64,000 bases of DNA from Cyanophora paradoxa (GCA_004431415.1 QPMI01000174.1:62001-126000), one strand, 5' to 3'; counted from the first letter of the stretch, positions 40,968 through 50,590 are shown. Numbers and translations are program-made. Notes: generated by a model not told the origin, from the letters alone.

Positions 40968-42262
40968 AGTTTTTCAGTTCCATTAATTGTAAGTTTCTTT
41001 AATTCTCTTGTTACTTTGTTTTTTTTCTTTAATCTGGATTGTAAAAGCGGTTCTTCTGGGGCATCATCCGCTTTTTCGATGCCTTCTTTACGAATCGCTG
41101 AATCTACCCGCGCTTCTTCTTTTGCTTGTTCAAGTACATCTACTGTTGGCGCTTCGTTGTATTCAACACCTTTAATGGGTAACAGTTCGTGAAAAGCAAA
41201 CCTTCCATCAACCATTTCGCCATTTGGATTTCGTAACCGAAACTTAAAACCTTCACGACCTTCAACAGTATAGACAATCCGCGACCAATTGACACCCTGT
41301 TTAGCGAATGGGTTCTTTTCTATTCTCACTCTCACAAACATTCCTGGTTTGATACCGTCTAAGTAAGTCATCGACTTCTTAAACTTCTCATCTTCTAAAC
41401 CTATGATTTCTCTATAATGTTCATCTGTGGTTTCCGCTGGTTTCCTCTTAGTCGCTGAATGGACAGTGTGATTATAATTATACTCAATGTCACCCAATAC
41501 ATCAAAGAATCGCGCGGTGTTGTTTGCTATACAATAGTTCGTGATAAGCCGTTTGATCTGCTTGTTAAACGCTTCTATTCTACCTTGGCTTCGATGATCT
41601 GCGACATCGCTAATCTGATGATCGATGAATTTTTTAGCGAGGTATGAGGTGAACATTGTATTTGTAAATTCGCTACCGCTATCGCTTTGAACGCGTACAA
41701 TTGGTCGCGGAACTCTTTGTTGTAGTTGCTGAAACGCTGAAAGAGCCGTTATTGCGCTTTTATCTCTCATTGGGATGATAAAACCCGTTCTAAGCGTTGA
41801 TTCCATCGCGGACATAAATGTATCGTAACCGTCGTTTTGGTTCTTATATGCCGGGAAAAAGAGAAGATCGATTACGTAGGTATCGAGAGGTTGCCTAATT
41901 GGTATCATTGGGTCTCTCTTTCTTGAAAGGGTTGGTGCGTTTATCTGAACAACTTCCTGTTTATCATACCATTCTTTCATCTTCTTGTAGTTTTCCTCAG
42001 GAAGTTCTTTTCTCATTGCACCAAAACCTTTATAACCAGTGCGCGGATCATAAAACTTCTTCGCAATCTTTGATTCTTTCGTTACAGTCTCAGTAGGTAA
42101 TGTCTTCGGGATCAGTCCTTTAACCATCTCAGACTTCTTTAAGATTCGTGTGTTCTTTTCTTCGACGGGAATGGTTATAGGTAGTGTGTAACCTTGATCA
42201 TCTTTTAAACTTTTCTTTACGATTTTTGGAGTTGCTCTTAAACCAATCTGTGCTGAGGGCAT
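40964..42262 (-). CDS. Retroviral-type DDE integrase of element B
   Basis: 432 residues, intact. Catalytic triad Asp132 (YVIDLLF), Asp194 (VQSDSGSEF) and Glu230 (GRIEAFNKQIKRL), D,D(35)E. It shares IPIRQPLD and FIIPMRxKSA with the element A enzyme, followed by the same WSRIVYTVEGREGFKFRLRN C-terminal beta domain and charged tail. It would have inserted element B. A short gene (42290) diverges from it across a 27 bp AT-rich spacer, and pPolB lies upstream on the same strand. Confidence 0.9.
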   Translation of the reverse strand: MPSAQIGLRATPKIVKKSLKDDQGYTLPITIPVEEKNTRILKKSEMVKGLIPKTLPTETVTKESKIAKKFYDPRTGYKGFGAMRKELPEENYKKMKEWYDKQEVVQINAPTLSRKRDPMIPIRQPLDTYVIDLLFFPAYKNQNDGYDTFMSAMESTLRTGFIIPMRDKSAITALSAFQQLQQRVPRPIVRVQSDSGSEFTNTMFTSYLAKKFIDHQISDVADHRSQGRIEAFNKQIKRLITNYCIANNTARFFDVLGDIEYNYNHTVHSATKRKPAETTDEHYREIIGLEDEKFKKSMTYLDGIKPGMFVRVRIEKNPFAKQGVNWSRIVYTVEGREGFKFRLRNPNGEMVDGRFAFHELLPIKGVEYNEAPTVDVLEQAKEEARVDSAIRKEGIEKADDAPEEPLLQSRLKKKNKVTRELKKLTINGTEKL

Positions 42263-42289
42263 CTTTACTTTATTTTCAATATATTAATA

Positions 42290-42472
42290 ATGGACGAGCC
42301 GGTTTGGACAGAACACCCGATACCAAACTACTTTGAAATTGCACCGACAGACCCGGGGTTAAAGTGCATATGGTTGTTACATCTGATCCGAGGTATATTA
42401 TTGCTTGGGGATCGCAAAAATAAAAAGAGAAGTATTGAACAAGTATATCAGACACCAAATGGGAAACTGTGA
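42290..42472 (+). CDS. Possible small membrane protein
   Basis: 60 residues, MDEPVWTEHPIPNYFEIAPT with a hydrophobic segment KCIWLLHLIRGILLLG (about residues 25-40) that could span or dock on a membrane, then a basic tail. The spacer to the divergent integrase (ACTTTATTTTCAATATATTA) looks like the late bidirectional promoter of the minor capsid pair, which favours a real gene. Its 3' end overlaps the pPolB 3' end by 25 bp. No homologue in element A, where integrase and pPolB are 11 bp apart. Confidence 0.35.
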   Translation: MDEPVWTEHPIPNYFEIAPTDPGLKCIWLLHLIRGILLLGDRKNKKRSIEQVYQTPNGKL

Positions 42473-45400
42473 ATGCCGTCGTCAAATATTTTCCGTTTGC
42501 TATCGAGTTGGTTTAGAGCCACCCTTCTGCTCTCCAAGTCATATAAGTTGTGGTCTTGTCGTTGCTTGTTTCTTACTGTTACTGTTTTTGTGATGCCTTC
42601 AAATAGACATTTCTTAAAATCGTCAAAGTGAACTTCTTTCGAAGAAGTCCCCGACATCTTTACTTTTTCGTTGGTCTCAGTTCTGAAAGCGTAAAGTTTC
42701 GATCTCAGACCTACATACTCTACGATCTTCGCATTTGGAAACTCATTTTTATATTTACCAGGTACCATGCGATTCTCAATATTCATTAGAGGATGTGATT
42801 TATCATAGTTACTTCTATCGAGATGTTCACCTATTGCTTTCATATCTTCATTGAGATTCTTGGTTTTTAGGAACAAACAAAACGAATCGGTATCATGAAA
42901 TAGTAGTTTAGCTGAATCCCATTTCTTCCTGATCACATCATAGAAGAATTGATAATTATGTAGTTTCGCGAAATCCAAAACGAAAGCGCCAATTGCTACG
43001 GGTTTATCTAAGTTTACATGCTTCGAATACATCTCAAAGGCAACCGCATTTTCGTTTATTACATTTGTTGCCTTGATAAGCGGACTTGCTGCGTATTTCT
43101 TACACAATTTCTCGCTGTTAGCGATCTTGACAGTTGAGCGACCCCTACAAGATTCCAAACATTTCCCATAAATTGCATTGTTCATTAGTTTGAAAAAGTC
43201 ACTTTCGAAATTGTTAGTTGATTCGTGGCGTAGTAGAGTATTAAGACCAATATAAGATTTCATGAATGGTGAGGTTGCAAATGAGAGAACTTTATGTATC
43301 TTAGTAATTATTACACCTTTTTCGACGATGTAGTTAAGAAGAGGTCGAGCAATCACGTACTTATATTTAGGTGTAAAAGACGCTGTGAGTTTGGGGTCTT
43401 TGCTAATCTTTTCGCCCGTCAAATCTAATAGTTTTCGTTGATAATCTCCGAGCATATCTTTGGTAATCAATTCTTTATTCACAATGAGTGGGAAATCATA
43501 ATGATCTTCAAGGAATGTCGGGTATTCAAGATCAACTTCAATAAATGCGCTTCGCCCTTCAACCTCTTTAAGTGCCTCTGTGATCTCTTCCCATCGATAA
43601 TCTCCAATCGGTAGTGGTTGGCTAAGTGCATAACCGTAAAGATTATTCGCGTCCAACAATACTATGTGATCATCGGGTTCTTCTACCTTTGCATATCGTG
43701 TGGGCATGGTTGCAAATCCACCGCGAATGGCTTTCTCAATAAATTCGTATTTCTCTACATCATCGATAAGTTCAATCTTTACTTTTGTGTGTCTAAGCAT
43801 TGCGTCCCAGGATAAACCAGGTGCGCTAACGTAATGTGCGGGATCTAATCCATATTGAGAATATGCAAGTTTACGGAAATTCTCGAATTTAGACATAAGA
43901 TCATCGACATTCTCACTTTGGAAATCCATAAAATGTGATGCATCTATGAATTTCCACATACCCCATTGAAGGGATAGGTATTGATTAAAGTTCTTGCTTA
44001 AAATTTCCACACGTAGTTTATCGTCTTGTTGTGCGATCTTGCGGAATATCCCGTGTCCACATTCATCCATTTTATCAACCACGATAGCTACTTTGCTTTG
44101 TTTTGAGATTCGGCGGTGAAGGTTACAGTTTCGGCATGCTTTGCCGATAAAATCACCGGATTGGTGACAATGATCGCGAACCGGGAAGTTTTCGTGGGTG
44201 AATCTCTGAGAACAAATATAACAGTGTTTTGTTATCTTGTATTCCGCCTTTTGATCTTCTGTGAGTGGATGCATTGGGATATTTCTAAAAAGCGTTTCAA
44301 TTACTTCGGGTCTGATCTCTTGTAGAGTTGCAAATAAAGAACTGAGTGGATCATTTCCTTCAAAATGGTATAGTTTCATTTCTTCACCCATAATCACTCT
44401 CAGTGAGACTGCTTTAATCTCTCTTTTACTTCTCAGTGTATCTATTGCTACCGAATGATCTTCAATTTTAACATAACAGATCACAGGAAGCCAAACCGTT
44501 TTACGTAGATGTTGTAGACCGAATTCTATTGTACTTCCCGGCTTCGGACATTTGCCTTTGCTCTCCCTCCAATCGATACATCGGTTTGCTTCTGTATGTA
44601 GGTCTAATTTCTCCTGAGTTCTGAAACGTGATAGACAGGTTTCACAATAGTAAATGCGCCCATCACATGCTTTATCAAAAGTGGTTTTTAAGAGACGACT
44701 AAATGACATGATTGTTATGTAGTGTCCCCTATCATCTTCGGAGTTTTCAATGAGTAAAAGGTTAATCTTGGTCTTTCGTCTTGGGTTACTTGATCGATGA
44801 AGAGGATAAAAACACTGTTTCTCATTATCAGCACCGTAAATATTAATAGAGAGGTCCGGGTTCAATTCTTCAAAACGATCGATCACCTCAGCATCACATG
44901 CTACCGGAAACTGAATACCGTCAAAATTGAGTTCATTTAACCATCTGCGATATTGGTAAGGTTCGTTACTCTTGTGTTTGTTAATGTCCTTTCGATGAAG
45001 GTAAGCCAAAATAGCATATTTAAAACAATCTTGCCCATCGATATTTTTTACGTTTATTGTAGCTTTCTTGGATGCGATCCATTCGGGAGTTGCGAAATAA
45101 CAACCGCCAACCGGCGCATATGACATAATGACACCTCTTAGTATTTCAATGCGTTGCAAACGGTAACTATCTACTTGGATCATTTCTTCTTGCATTTTCT
45201 GTAATGCTTTACGAACTTCGGTGTTAATGTTACGGGATTTAGTGATTACAAAATAATCGCTGTGTATGAATTTCGTTATAAAGATTCGAGGATTTGCAAC
45301 TTTGGTAAATCTACAAACGAAAGTAAGACGAACCTTAACCGCTCTTAGTTGATCTAAGCGGGTTTTAATGCGTTGCGGTAGACTTGGTGCGATTCTTTCA

Positions 45401-45729
45401 AGAAAATCGATAGCATCTACAACTACTTCGTTTCGGGCGCGATAAGTTAACCATGAATACGCTTGATTCATTGCTTGTCCATCTTCAATGTCCGGGTCAA
45501 TTGCTCCTAATCTTTGTCCTTCACCCATAAATTCCTCCATTCTCTGCATGCGATCATAAAGATCATTTGCTATTTCTGTGAGTTGACCTAATCGAGGTCG
45601 TCTATCTAAGATGGTGGCTTCTCTATCGTATTCCGCTTCGGTAATCTCACCGGTTACTAAGAGAGTTCCTAACAATCCAATAATTTCATTTTTCTTTTCT
45701 TTGATGAGTCGATTAGTTTGGCGGGGCAT
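42448..45729 (-). CDS. Protein-primed family B DNA polymerase (pPolB), intact
   Basis: 1,093 residues. Features in order: helical N-terminal region; C2H2-like finger YYCETCLSRFRTQEKLDLH (about 361-384); treble-clef finger HCYICSQRF with ACRNCNLHRR (503-538) as found in Polinton polymerases; palm motif A LLDANNLYGYAL (Asp693), motif B FKLMNNAIYGK (847-856) and motif C FHDTDS (Asp946, Asp948). The exonuclease motif I, D-x-E in element A (YFDYET), is here YVKIED, so the first catalytic Asp appears lost and proofreading may be absent. Replicates a linear genome using a terminal protein. It starts below TV-Pol-helicase on the same strand (138 bp gap). Confidence 0.9.
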   Translation of the reverse strand: MPRQTNRLIKEKKNEIIGLLGTLLVTGEITEAEYDREATILDRRPRLGQLTEIANDLYDRMQRMEEFMGEGQRLGAIDPDIEDGQAMNQAYSWLTYRARNEVVVDAIDFLERIAPSLPQRIKTRLDQLRAVKVRLTFVCRFTKVANPRIFITKFIHSDYFVITKSRNINTEVRKALQKMQEEMIQVDSYRLQRIEILRGVIMSYAPVGGCYFATPEWIASKKATINVKNIDGQDCFKYAILAYLHRKDINKHKSNEPYQYRRWLNELNFDGIQFPVACDAEVIDRFEELNPDLSINIYGADNEKQCFYPLHRSSNPRRKTKINLLLIENSEDDRGHYITIMSFSRLLKTTFDKACDGRIYYCETCLSRFRTQEKLDLHTEANRCIDWRESKGKCPKPGSTIEFGLQHLRKTVWLPVICYVKIEDHSVAIDTLRSKREIKAVSLRVIMGEEMKLYHFEGNDPLSSLFATLQEIRPEVIETLFRNIPMHPLTEDQKAEYKITKHCYICSQRFTHENFPVRDHCHQSGDFIGKACRNCNLHRRISKQSKVAIVVDKMDECGHGIFRKIAQQDDKLRVEILSKNFNQYLSLQWGMWKFIDASHFMDFQSENVDDLMSKFENFRKLAYSQYGLDPAHYVSAPGLSWDAMLRHTKVKIELIDDVEKYEFIEKAIRGGFATMPTRYAKVEEPDDHIVLLDANNLYGYALSQPLPIGDYRWEEITEALKEVEGRSAFIEVDLEYPTFLEDHYDFPLIVNKELITKDMLGDYQRKLLDLTGEKISKDPKLTASFTPKYKYVIARPLLNYIVEKGVIITKIHKVLSFATSPFMKSYIGLNTLLRHESTNNFESDFFKLMNNAIYGKCLESCRGRSTVKIANSEKLCKKYAASPLIKATNVINENAVAFEMYSKHVNLDKPVAIGAFVLDFAKLHNYQFFYDVIRKKWDSAKLLFHDTDSFCLFLKTKNLNEDMKAIGEHLDRSNYDKSHPLMNIENRMVPGKYKNEFPNAKIVEYVGLRSKLYAFRTETNEKVKMSGTSSKEVHFDDFKKCLFEGITKTVTVRNKQRQDHNLYDLESRRVALNQLDSKRKIFDDGIHSFPFGV

Positions 45730-45867
45730 CTTTATTATAAAGGAACATTTTTATTTTGGATATTCAACGCGTTCCCAATGGGACTTTCTAAAACAAGTAC
45801 CTACTATACCATTTACAGTAAGGTTATAAAAAAGAGTACACATTTATTATAATTGTTCTTATGAAAT

Positions 45868-48273
45868 TTAATATCCGACATCATCGTCTTCTTCAAAAGC
45901 AAACCCGACTTTTTCAGACACGATTTTCACACCTTTGTAACCGCGATCGTAACCGTTTCCGTATCTCTTTCGAACAGCGTTTTTATCGTATTTGGCTCCC
46001 AGTAACTCCATAACGGTCTTAATACGATTTGCTGACATATTGAGTTTCAGGTCTTCAATCTCCTCATCAACATCTTTGCTTGATATGCGATCGGCAGCAT
46101 TGCGTGTGAATTCGAACTTACTTCTAATGAGTGAGAGTTCGTCTCCGGCGTCTTCTTTGAATTCGGCAATATCTTCGGCTACTTTTCCAGAGAGAACCAA
46201 CTTCTTAGGTTTGAAAGCTTCGAAAACCATCCACTGAAAAGCATGAATGATATTAGGACGTTTGAGTAAATCGCTCTTGATATTCTCGGAAGCCAAGCGG
46301 AAACTTGATGAATTCATTTCATCCACTGTTTCCTGATCCACGAACTTGTGAGGATGTTTGAACAACACAGCAGTTTGGAGAGTATCAGTAGGAGAGATTG
46401 GGGGCATATCATTCATGATCATCCAGAGGCGACTTTGAAGTCGGATGTTTTTTTCATTACCATACAAGACACGCATACATTGCATATCGCCACCGGATTC
46501 TTTCTTTTTGATATCAGAGCCATTCACTTTGATATTTGGGTTTGAAACGTCGAACTTCATCTCTTGTGTGAATGTCAAACGGCGAAATTCACAAGGTTCC
46601 ATCCATTTCAGTCTCGATGTATCATTATTATCTGTTTTTCCTGTCATCAGGAATACATCACCACTGATGGTATGAACGTAGCCACTTCCCCATGTATTCT
46701 CATTCAGATTCACATAAACTCCCTTACCACAATTGCGCTCACCAATTGAAAGACCCCATTGTTTGTCTTCGTATTGTCCCGCCATTGCGCGCGCTGTGAA
46801 TGCGAGGGCAGTTTCAACCGATTCAGCACCGAAGATTGGTTCGAGGATTTCATCGTAGAGAATCTTAATATCAGCATCGGAAGGTTTGAGAACGAAACCA
46901 TTTTCATCAACCGGAAGGTCACGCTCAATTCGAGTCATTGAGAAAATGTTCTTAGATTCATTCCACGGGGTTAGTTTTTTTGTGAAGAAATCATAGACAC
47001 CATTTCGATAGCATATTTTCCCAAGTGTGGAGGGCCACAGAATCTCATCGTAGAATGTGCGGTTTTCGGGAAAGAATGCTTTGGCTATTTTGATGATACG
47101 AGTAGCACCACTATCGTTGGACGAATATGGTTTCAAGTTACCTTTATCATCTTCCTTATACATTTCGCACATCATGCACAGCCTCACCAAGATATTATGA
47201 ACTTGTGTAGCATCATCCGTCCATAGAAAATCTTCTGATTGAGCGAAAAGACGACCTTTTGACTGAATCACACGCTTTTCAACTTTTTTCACAAATTTGA
47301 GTGCAGCTTCACGATCGTCACGAACCACTTCAAACTGAGTGAGCATCTCGTTTTCATCAGGTTTCGGGACAACGAAACCCTGATCCATCGGCTTAACCAA
47401 CAGTTCAATGGAATAACCGGTCATGTCATTGATGTATTTCGAAGCGTCACCGAGAATTTCGTTGATTTTCTCTTCGGAAAATTTCGGGTCTTTCTCAATA
47501 ATACAGCCATCGAAAACGAGAACTCCGACAGTGAGACCAAGTGTTGTTAGATATTCGCAAAGAGTTATGAGACACTGATTCTCAATATTGCAGAGAACCA
47601 TATTCATCACAGAGCCGAGAACGTTAAACTCTTTCTTGCGCTTGCAGATCAGAAGAAACTTCTTATTTTCCTCTATGCTTGCAATTTGAGCGTGAATACC
47701 AGTGATTTCGTTCTTGACCGCTAAGAACTTGGGGTGTGTCATTAGAACTTGATTCTCAACAGAACCACCGCCACCATTAATCAAAGAGAGAAACGCTTGT
47801 TTGATATCTTCACAAGAGAGACCGCTCTTCTCCGTAATATCGGCAATGATAGAATCGCGATTTTGGACGTAATCATTCACACCTTCACAAGAGATATCAT
47901 TTTTTTTACAATATTGGAGGAGAATCGTTGGGTGCGCATTCTTCATATCAATATCGATATATTTTTCGCGAGCAATCGTGTGACGGAATTCACGGGGCAT
48001 CTCTTGCATCGACACCTGTTTCTTTTTGATTTGTTTGATGTTAGAGTAGTAACGCCCGGTGTTGTGCTTGCACTGATTGTACTTAACTTCAACACGTCCA
48101 TTGCGATCGATATTAGTAATATACCGATTGAGCATTGAAAGAGTATTTGAAGCATCAACGTGTGGGCGATACTTCAAATCATCGAAGTTATCGATAAGAT
48201 GACGGACAACGTAACGGTCGGCTTTCTCATAAAGAGTCACTTGGAGTCCGTTGGTTTGCTGAGACTTGAACAT
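45868..48273 (-). CDS. TV-Pol DNA polymerase fused to a different SF3-type helicase
   Basis: 801 residues. The TV-Pol half shows YIDIDMKNAHPTILLQYC (Asp107, Asp109, Asn112, His114), FLSLINGGGG (about 161-170) and LVFDGCII (Asp255), clearly homologous to 9034-11307. The helicase half differs: it has a D5/phage-primase-like lead-in (NGVYDFFTKKLTPWN, about 424-437), Walker A GERNCGKG (511-518), Walker B-like RRLTFTQEM and motif C-like RLWMIMNDMPP. The element A protein has GKQGVGKN and FTTNN instead. Intact frame. The motif GCACTTAAAGG lies 57 bp upstream (48331-48341, minus strand). Confidence 0.85.
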   Translation of the reverse strand: MFKSQQTNGLQVTLYEKADRYVVRHLIDNFDDLKYRPHVDASNTLSMLNRYITNIDRNGRVEVKYNQCKHNTGRYYSNIKQIKKKQVSMQEMPREFRHTIAREKYIDIDMKNAHPTILLQYCKKNDISCEGVNDYVQNRDSIIADITEKSGLSCEDIKQAFLSLINGGGGSVENQVLMTHPKFLAVKNEITGIHAQIASIEENKKFLLICKRKKEFNVLGSVMNMVLCNIENQCLITLCEYLTTLGLTVGVLVFDGCIIEKDPKFSEEKINEILGDASKYINDMTGYSIELLVKPMDQGFVVPKPDENEMLTQFEVVRDDREAALKFVKKVEKRVIQSKGRLFAQSEDFLWTDDATQVHNILVRLCMMCEMYKEDDKGNLKPYSSNDSGATRIIKIAKAFFPENRTFYDEILWPSTLGKICYRNGVYDFFTKKLTPWNESKNIFSMTRIERDLPVDENGFVLKPSDADIKILYDEILEPIFGAESVETALAFTARAMAGQYEDKQWGLSIGERNCGKGVYVNLNENTWGSGYVHTISGDVFLMTGKTDNNDTSRLKWMEPCEFRRLTFTQEMKFDVSNPNIKVNGSDIKKKESGGDMQCMRVLYGNEKNIRLQSRLWMIMNDMPPISPTDTLQTAVLFKHPHKFVDQETVDEMNSSSFRLASENIKSDLLKRPNIIHAFQWMVFEAFKPKKLVLSGKVAEDIAEFKEDAGDELSLIRSKFEFTRNAADRISSKDVDEEIEDLKLNMSANRIKTVMELLGAKYDKNAVRKRYGNGYDRGYKGVKIVSEKVGFAFEEDDDVGY

Positions 48274-48330
48274 TGTCTTTTACTAAGGTTGGAGAAAAAA
48301 ATTTTATCCTTGTCATTTTTTGGCGGCTAA

Positions 48331-48341
48331 CCTTTAAGTGC
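48331..48341 (-). promoter_or_regulatory. Early-type motif before element B TV-Pol-helicase
   Basis: Reads GCACTTAAAGG on the minus strand, 57 bp before the start at 48273. Same word as in element A although the surrounding DNA is unrelated. Confidence 0.5.
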
Positions 48342-48462
48342 TTGAAATCTCCTCAATTACCAAAAAACGGTAATCGGGAGAAGGTAAGGGATCTATCGGA
48401 AGCTATCGATAGACCGCACGAAAAATGATTAATTGGGTTCAGCGGTCAAATGGGATTTTCCC

Positions 48463-48699
48463 TTAATACTTTCGAGGACGTCCCCGCATCTTGTTTTCGA
48501 TTCCTTCGCGTTCCTTGCGACGGTAATATGAAGCGAGCGATTGCGATTTCTTATACTCCCGGTAGACGGGGTCTTCGTTGTAGAGCGTCCGTTTCCTCAG
48601 CGCGTCTTTCATTTTATAATTGACGTGTGCTACATCTTCTTCTTCACCGAATTCGATTACACTAACCATATCGTCGCTTATGTTAATAACAGTCGTCAT
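48463..48699 (-). CDS. Small protein with C-terminal AT-hook-like motif
   Basis: 78 residues, MTTVINISDDMVSVIEFGEEE, then NEDPVYREYKKSQSLASYYRR and the end MRGRPRKY. Acidic front and basic C-terminus with an RGRP core. Homologue of the frameshifted gene at 13442-13671 and related to 8744-8935. DNA binding is likely from the motif; the target is unknown. An ATACTTAAAGAC motif on the minus strand (about 48755-48766) lies about 55 bp upstream, the early-type word. Confidence 0.65.
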   Translation of the reverse strand: MTTVINISDDMVSVIEFGEEEDVAHVNYKMKDALRKRTLYNEDPVYREYKKSQSLASYYRRKEREGIENKMRGRPRKY

Positions 48700-48754
48700 G
48701 TTCCCCTTTATATGTAGTTGAGAAAATCTTTTACCAGATGGTATTATGTGTTGT

Positions 48755-48766
48755 GTCTTTAAGTAT
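48755..48766 (-). promoter_or_regulatory. Early-type motif before the element B AT-hook gene
   Basis: ATACTTAAAGAC read on the minus strand, about 55 bp before the start at 48699. It overlaps the 3' end of the tiny gene at 48759-48884. Confidence 0.45.
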
Positions 48767-48884
48767 TTTTTGGGGCGTCATTTTTTGGTGACCGGACGAT
48801 CTCTTGTCTACGTTCTTCAATTGCAGATTTAACAGCGTAAATCTGTCTTTTTGCTAAGATGATATTATAGACTTCTTCAAGCAT
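48759..48884 (-). CDS. Possible 41-residue helical protein
   Basis: Starts MLEEVYNIILAKRQIYAVKS and ends KNDAPKNT; strongly helical and charged. It fits tightly between two genes on the same strand. No homologue seen elsewhere in the window. It could be chance, since short open frames are common in AT-rich DNA. Confidence 0.25.
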   Translation of the reverse strand: MLEEVYNIILAKRQIYAVKSAIEERRQEIVRSPKNDAPKNT

Positions 48885-48912
48885 TTTCCGATACTATAAA
48901 TGAAGAAATAAA

Positions 48913-49191
48913 TTATTGCCTGTTCAACGTTGGTGAATGCGAAAACGATTTACGCCTAAACTCTCTACTATCAGATCTTCGAAATCGAGGAAGTGGTGGG
49001 GTATCGGGTGCGGGATCCGGTTCCGGGGTTGTTGGTCGAGAATTTACCGAACCGGTGGAATTTCTTCGACTACTTATACTTCCTTCCCCATCGGTAATCT
49101 CTACTTCAACGGTTGTATCACAACATCCACTGTGACAATTACTTACCACATGCAAATTAAACATTTCGATCATCTTTCGTATAATGTCCAT
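48913..49191 (-). CDS. Conserved small protein with CCDTT motif (element B)
   Basis: About 92 residues from MDIIRKMIEMFNLHVVSNC; an in-frame codon 33 bp upstream (49224) would overlap the next gene. SGCCDTTVEVEI and SRRNSTG match 12991-13416. The tail is rich in Pro, Arg and Ser (TPEPDPAPDTPPLPRFRR), likely disordered. Same position below the coiled-coil gene as in element A. Function unknown. Confidence 0.6.
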   Translation of the reverse strand: MDIIRKMIEMFNLHVVSNCHSGCCDTTVEVEITDGEGSISSRRNSTGSVNSRPTTPEPDPAPDTPPLPRFRRSDSREFRRKSFSHSPTLNRQ

Positions 49192-49214
49192 GTCTCTATA
49201 AAGAGATAGATAAT

Positions 49215-49946
49215 TTATAGCCAAACTCTCCGCTTGTATACTGTTGGTGCTACGGCTTTCTCTACTTCGGCTTTGGTTGCGCCAGGTTCAATGGTTCCCT
49301 TTTGTGTCTTTGTCTTCATTTCATCTACCGCTTGCTCATCTATTTGTGTCTCTTTCTTACCAATAAATTGTTTATCGGGAACACCAGTAATTCCCATTCG
49401 GAAAACTTCTTTACGCAGCATTTCCTTAATTTTAGCGCGTTCTTTCTTCTCTGTTACATACTGTTCAAGCGCGCTTGACTTTGCTTCAAGGTCTTTTAGT
49501 TTAGCGGTCATCTCGTCCCATTGAGCCTTCGGGATTCGGTGGATGTTTTGAGTAGGTGCAACCTTGTAAGTAACTTCACCCGCCATCGATTGAATAACCT
49601 TGTCCGATTCTTTTGAAACACCTTGACCTTTGCGGGCAAGTGCAAGATCTTGTAGACCAAGTTCACGATCATCAGCAGCGCCGATAATCCGACGCGCACC
49701 TTCACCGACCGCCTTCATCTTCGAGACTTCCGGGGAAATGTTTAACTGATCACTTTGTGATGTTTGAGGCGCTTTATCCGCCGGCGATTCTTCATAAGCG
49801 GCATTTAAAGGGTCTTCTTCTTGTTGAGTTGCTTTTACTTGATTGACTCCGTCAAATTTCATTGGTGTAGTATTGAGAGATCCATAACTATCACCGCCTG
49901 AATATGAAATAGCACCAGCGGGAACTCCTCTACGTTTCGGCGGCAT
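49215..49946 (-). CDS. Coiled-coil morphogenesis-block protein (element B, full length)
   Basis: 243 residues from the ATG at 49944-49946 (MPPKRRGVPAGAISYSGGDS). The open frame runs on upstream, but that part is the inserted LINE, so the longer version is an artefact. It has the same domains as 13697-14314 plus a 38-residue segment (from GQGVSKESDKVIQSMAGEV to PKAQWDE) that element A lacks. It ends AVAPTVYKRRVWL. The LINE lies only 22 bp before its start, separating it from the region that in element A links it to the ATPase gene. Confidence 0.7.
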   Translation of the reverse strand: MPPKRRGVPAGAISYSGGDSYGSLNTTPMKFDGVNQVKATQQEEDPLNAAYEESPADKAPQTSQSDQLNISPEVSKMKAVGEGARRIIGAADDRELGLQDLALARKGQGVSKESDKVIQSMAGEVTYKVAPTQNIHRIPKAQWDEMTAKLKDLEAKSSALEQYVTEKKERAKIKEMLRKEVFRMGITGVPDKQFIGKKETQIDEQAVDEMKTKTQKGTIEPGATKAEVEKAVAPTVYKRRVWL

Positions 49947-49951
49947 TGTAT

Positions 49952-49968
49952 CTTTAATAATAATGAAG
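49952..49968. repeat. LINE target-site duplication, left copy (17 bp)
   Basis: CTTTAATAATAATGAAG here and at 58358-58374. A 17 bp duplication fits target-primed reverse transcription. Confidence 0.85.
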
Positions 49969-50590
49969 GATTCCTGTACCCCAAGAAATTGGACAAAGGG
50001 CGCCCCGCTGCCGAGCCTCGCGGGCTGGGCGACCAGCACGACCACAGGAGAAGGACGGTTAGGGTGAGAGCAACTGCTGGACAGAGTTTGGGCCCGGCGA
50101 TCATGGTGCACAGTTAGCTCCCCATCCCGCCGTTCCTCCATCACGATAGCTTCCGGGGCTCCATGAGGGTCCCTCCCGTCCCCTTCCCTCACGTCCTGAC
50201 TGCCCGCCGGGCTTCCCGTCCGAATCCCTTCCCGTCCTACCTGCGAGAGCCCCAGAGCTCCTCGCTTCCCGACGAACCTGCCTCCCGTCCTATCTCATCC
50301 TGTCCTGCTTGCCTCGAACGCTTTAAATGCCGCACACTAGAACCCGCGTTCGAGTACAGTCTGCCTTGCGCTCCCTGCGCCCGCCGACTGCCCAACATGC
50401 CCATTCGTTTCCTTAACCAACGCGTATGTCTATCGTCAACCACAGCACTCGAATTGCTCATGAGTCCAGTCCGCGCACTCTTGCGCCACGCGTTGACCCG
50501 GCGTACTGTTGGCCGCCATTGCCCCGAGCGCAGACTGCCGCGGAGCCCTGTCGACTCGGTCGTCCTTTCGCAGTGGACTTCAGCGCTAGT
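49969..50590 (+). other. LINE 5' region
   Basis: No convincing separate ORF1. The open frame that leads into the endonuclease can be followed upstream from 50591 to a codon at 50426, but this part is low-complexity and lacks a recognisable gag-like domain. No obvious promoter seen. Confidence 0.5.

Noticed and set aside
49947-50192. N-terminal extension of the coiled-coil protein in element B
   Set aside because: These codons lie in the LINE and its target duplication; element A starts at the same MPPKR residue.
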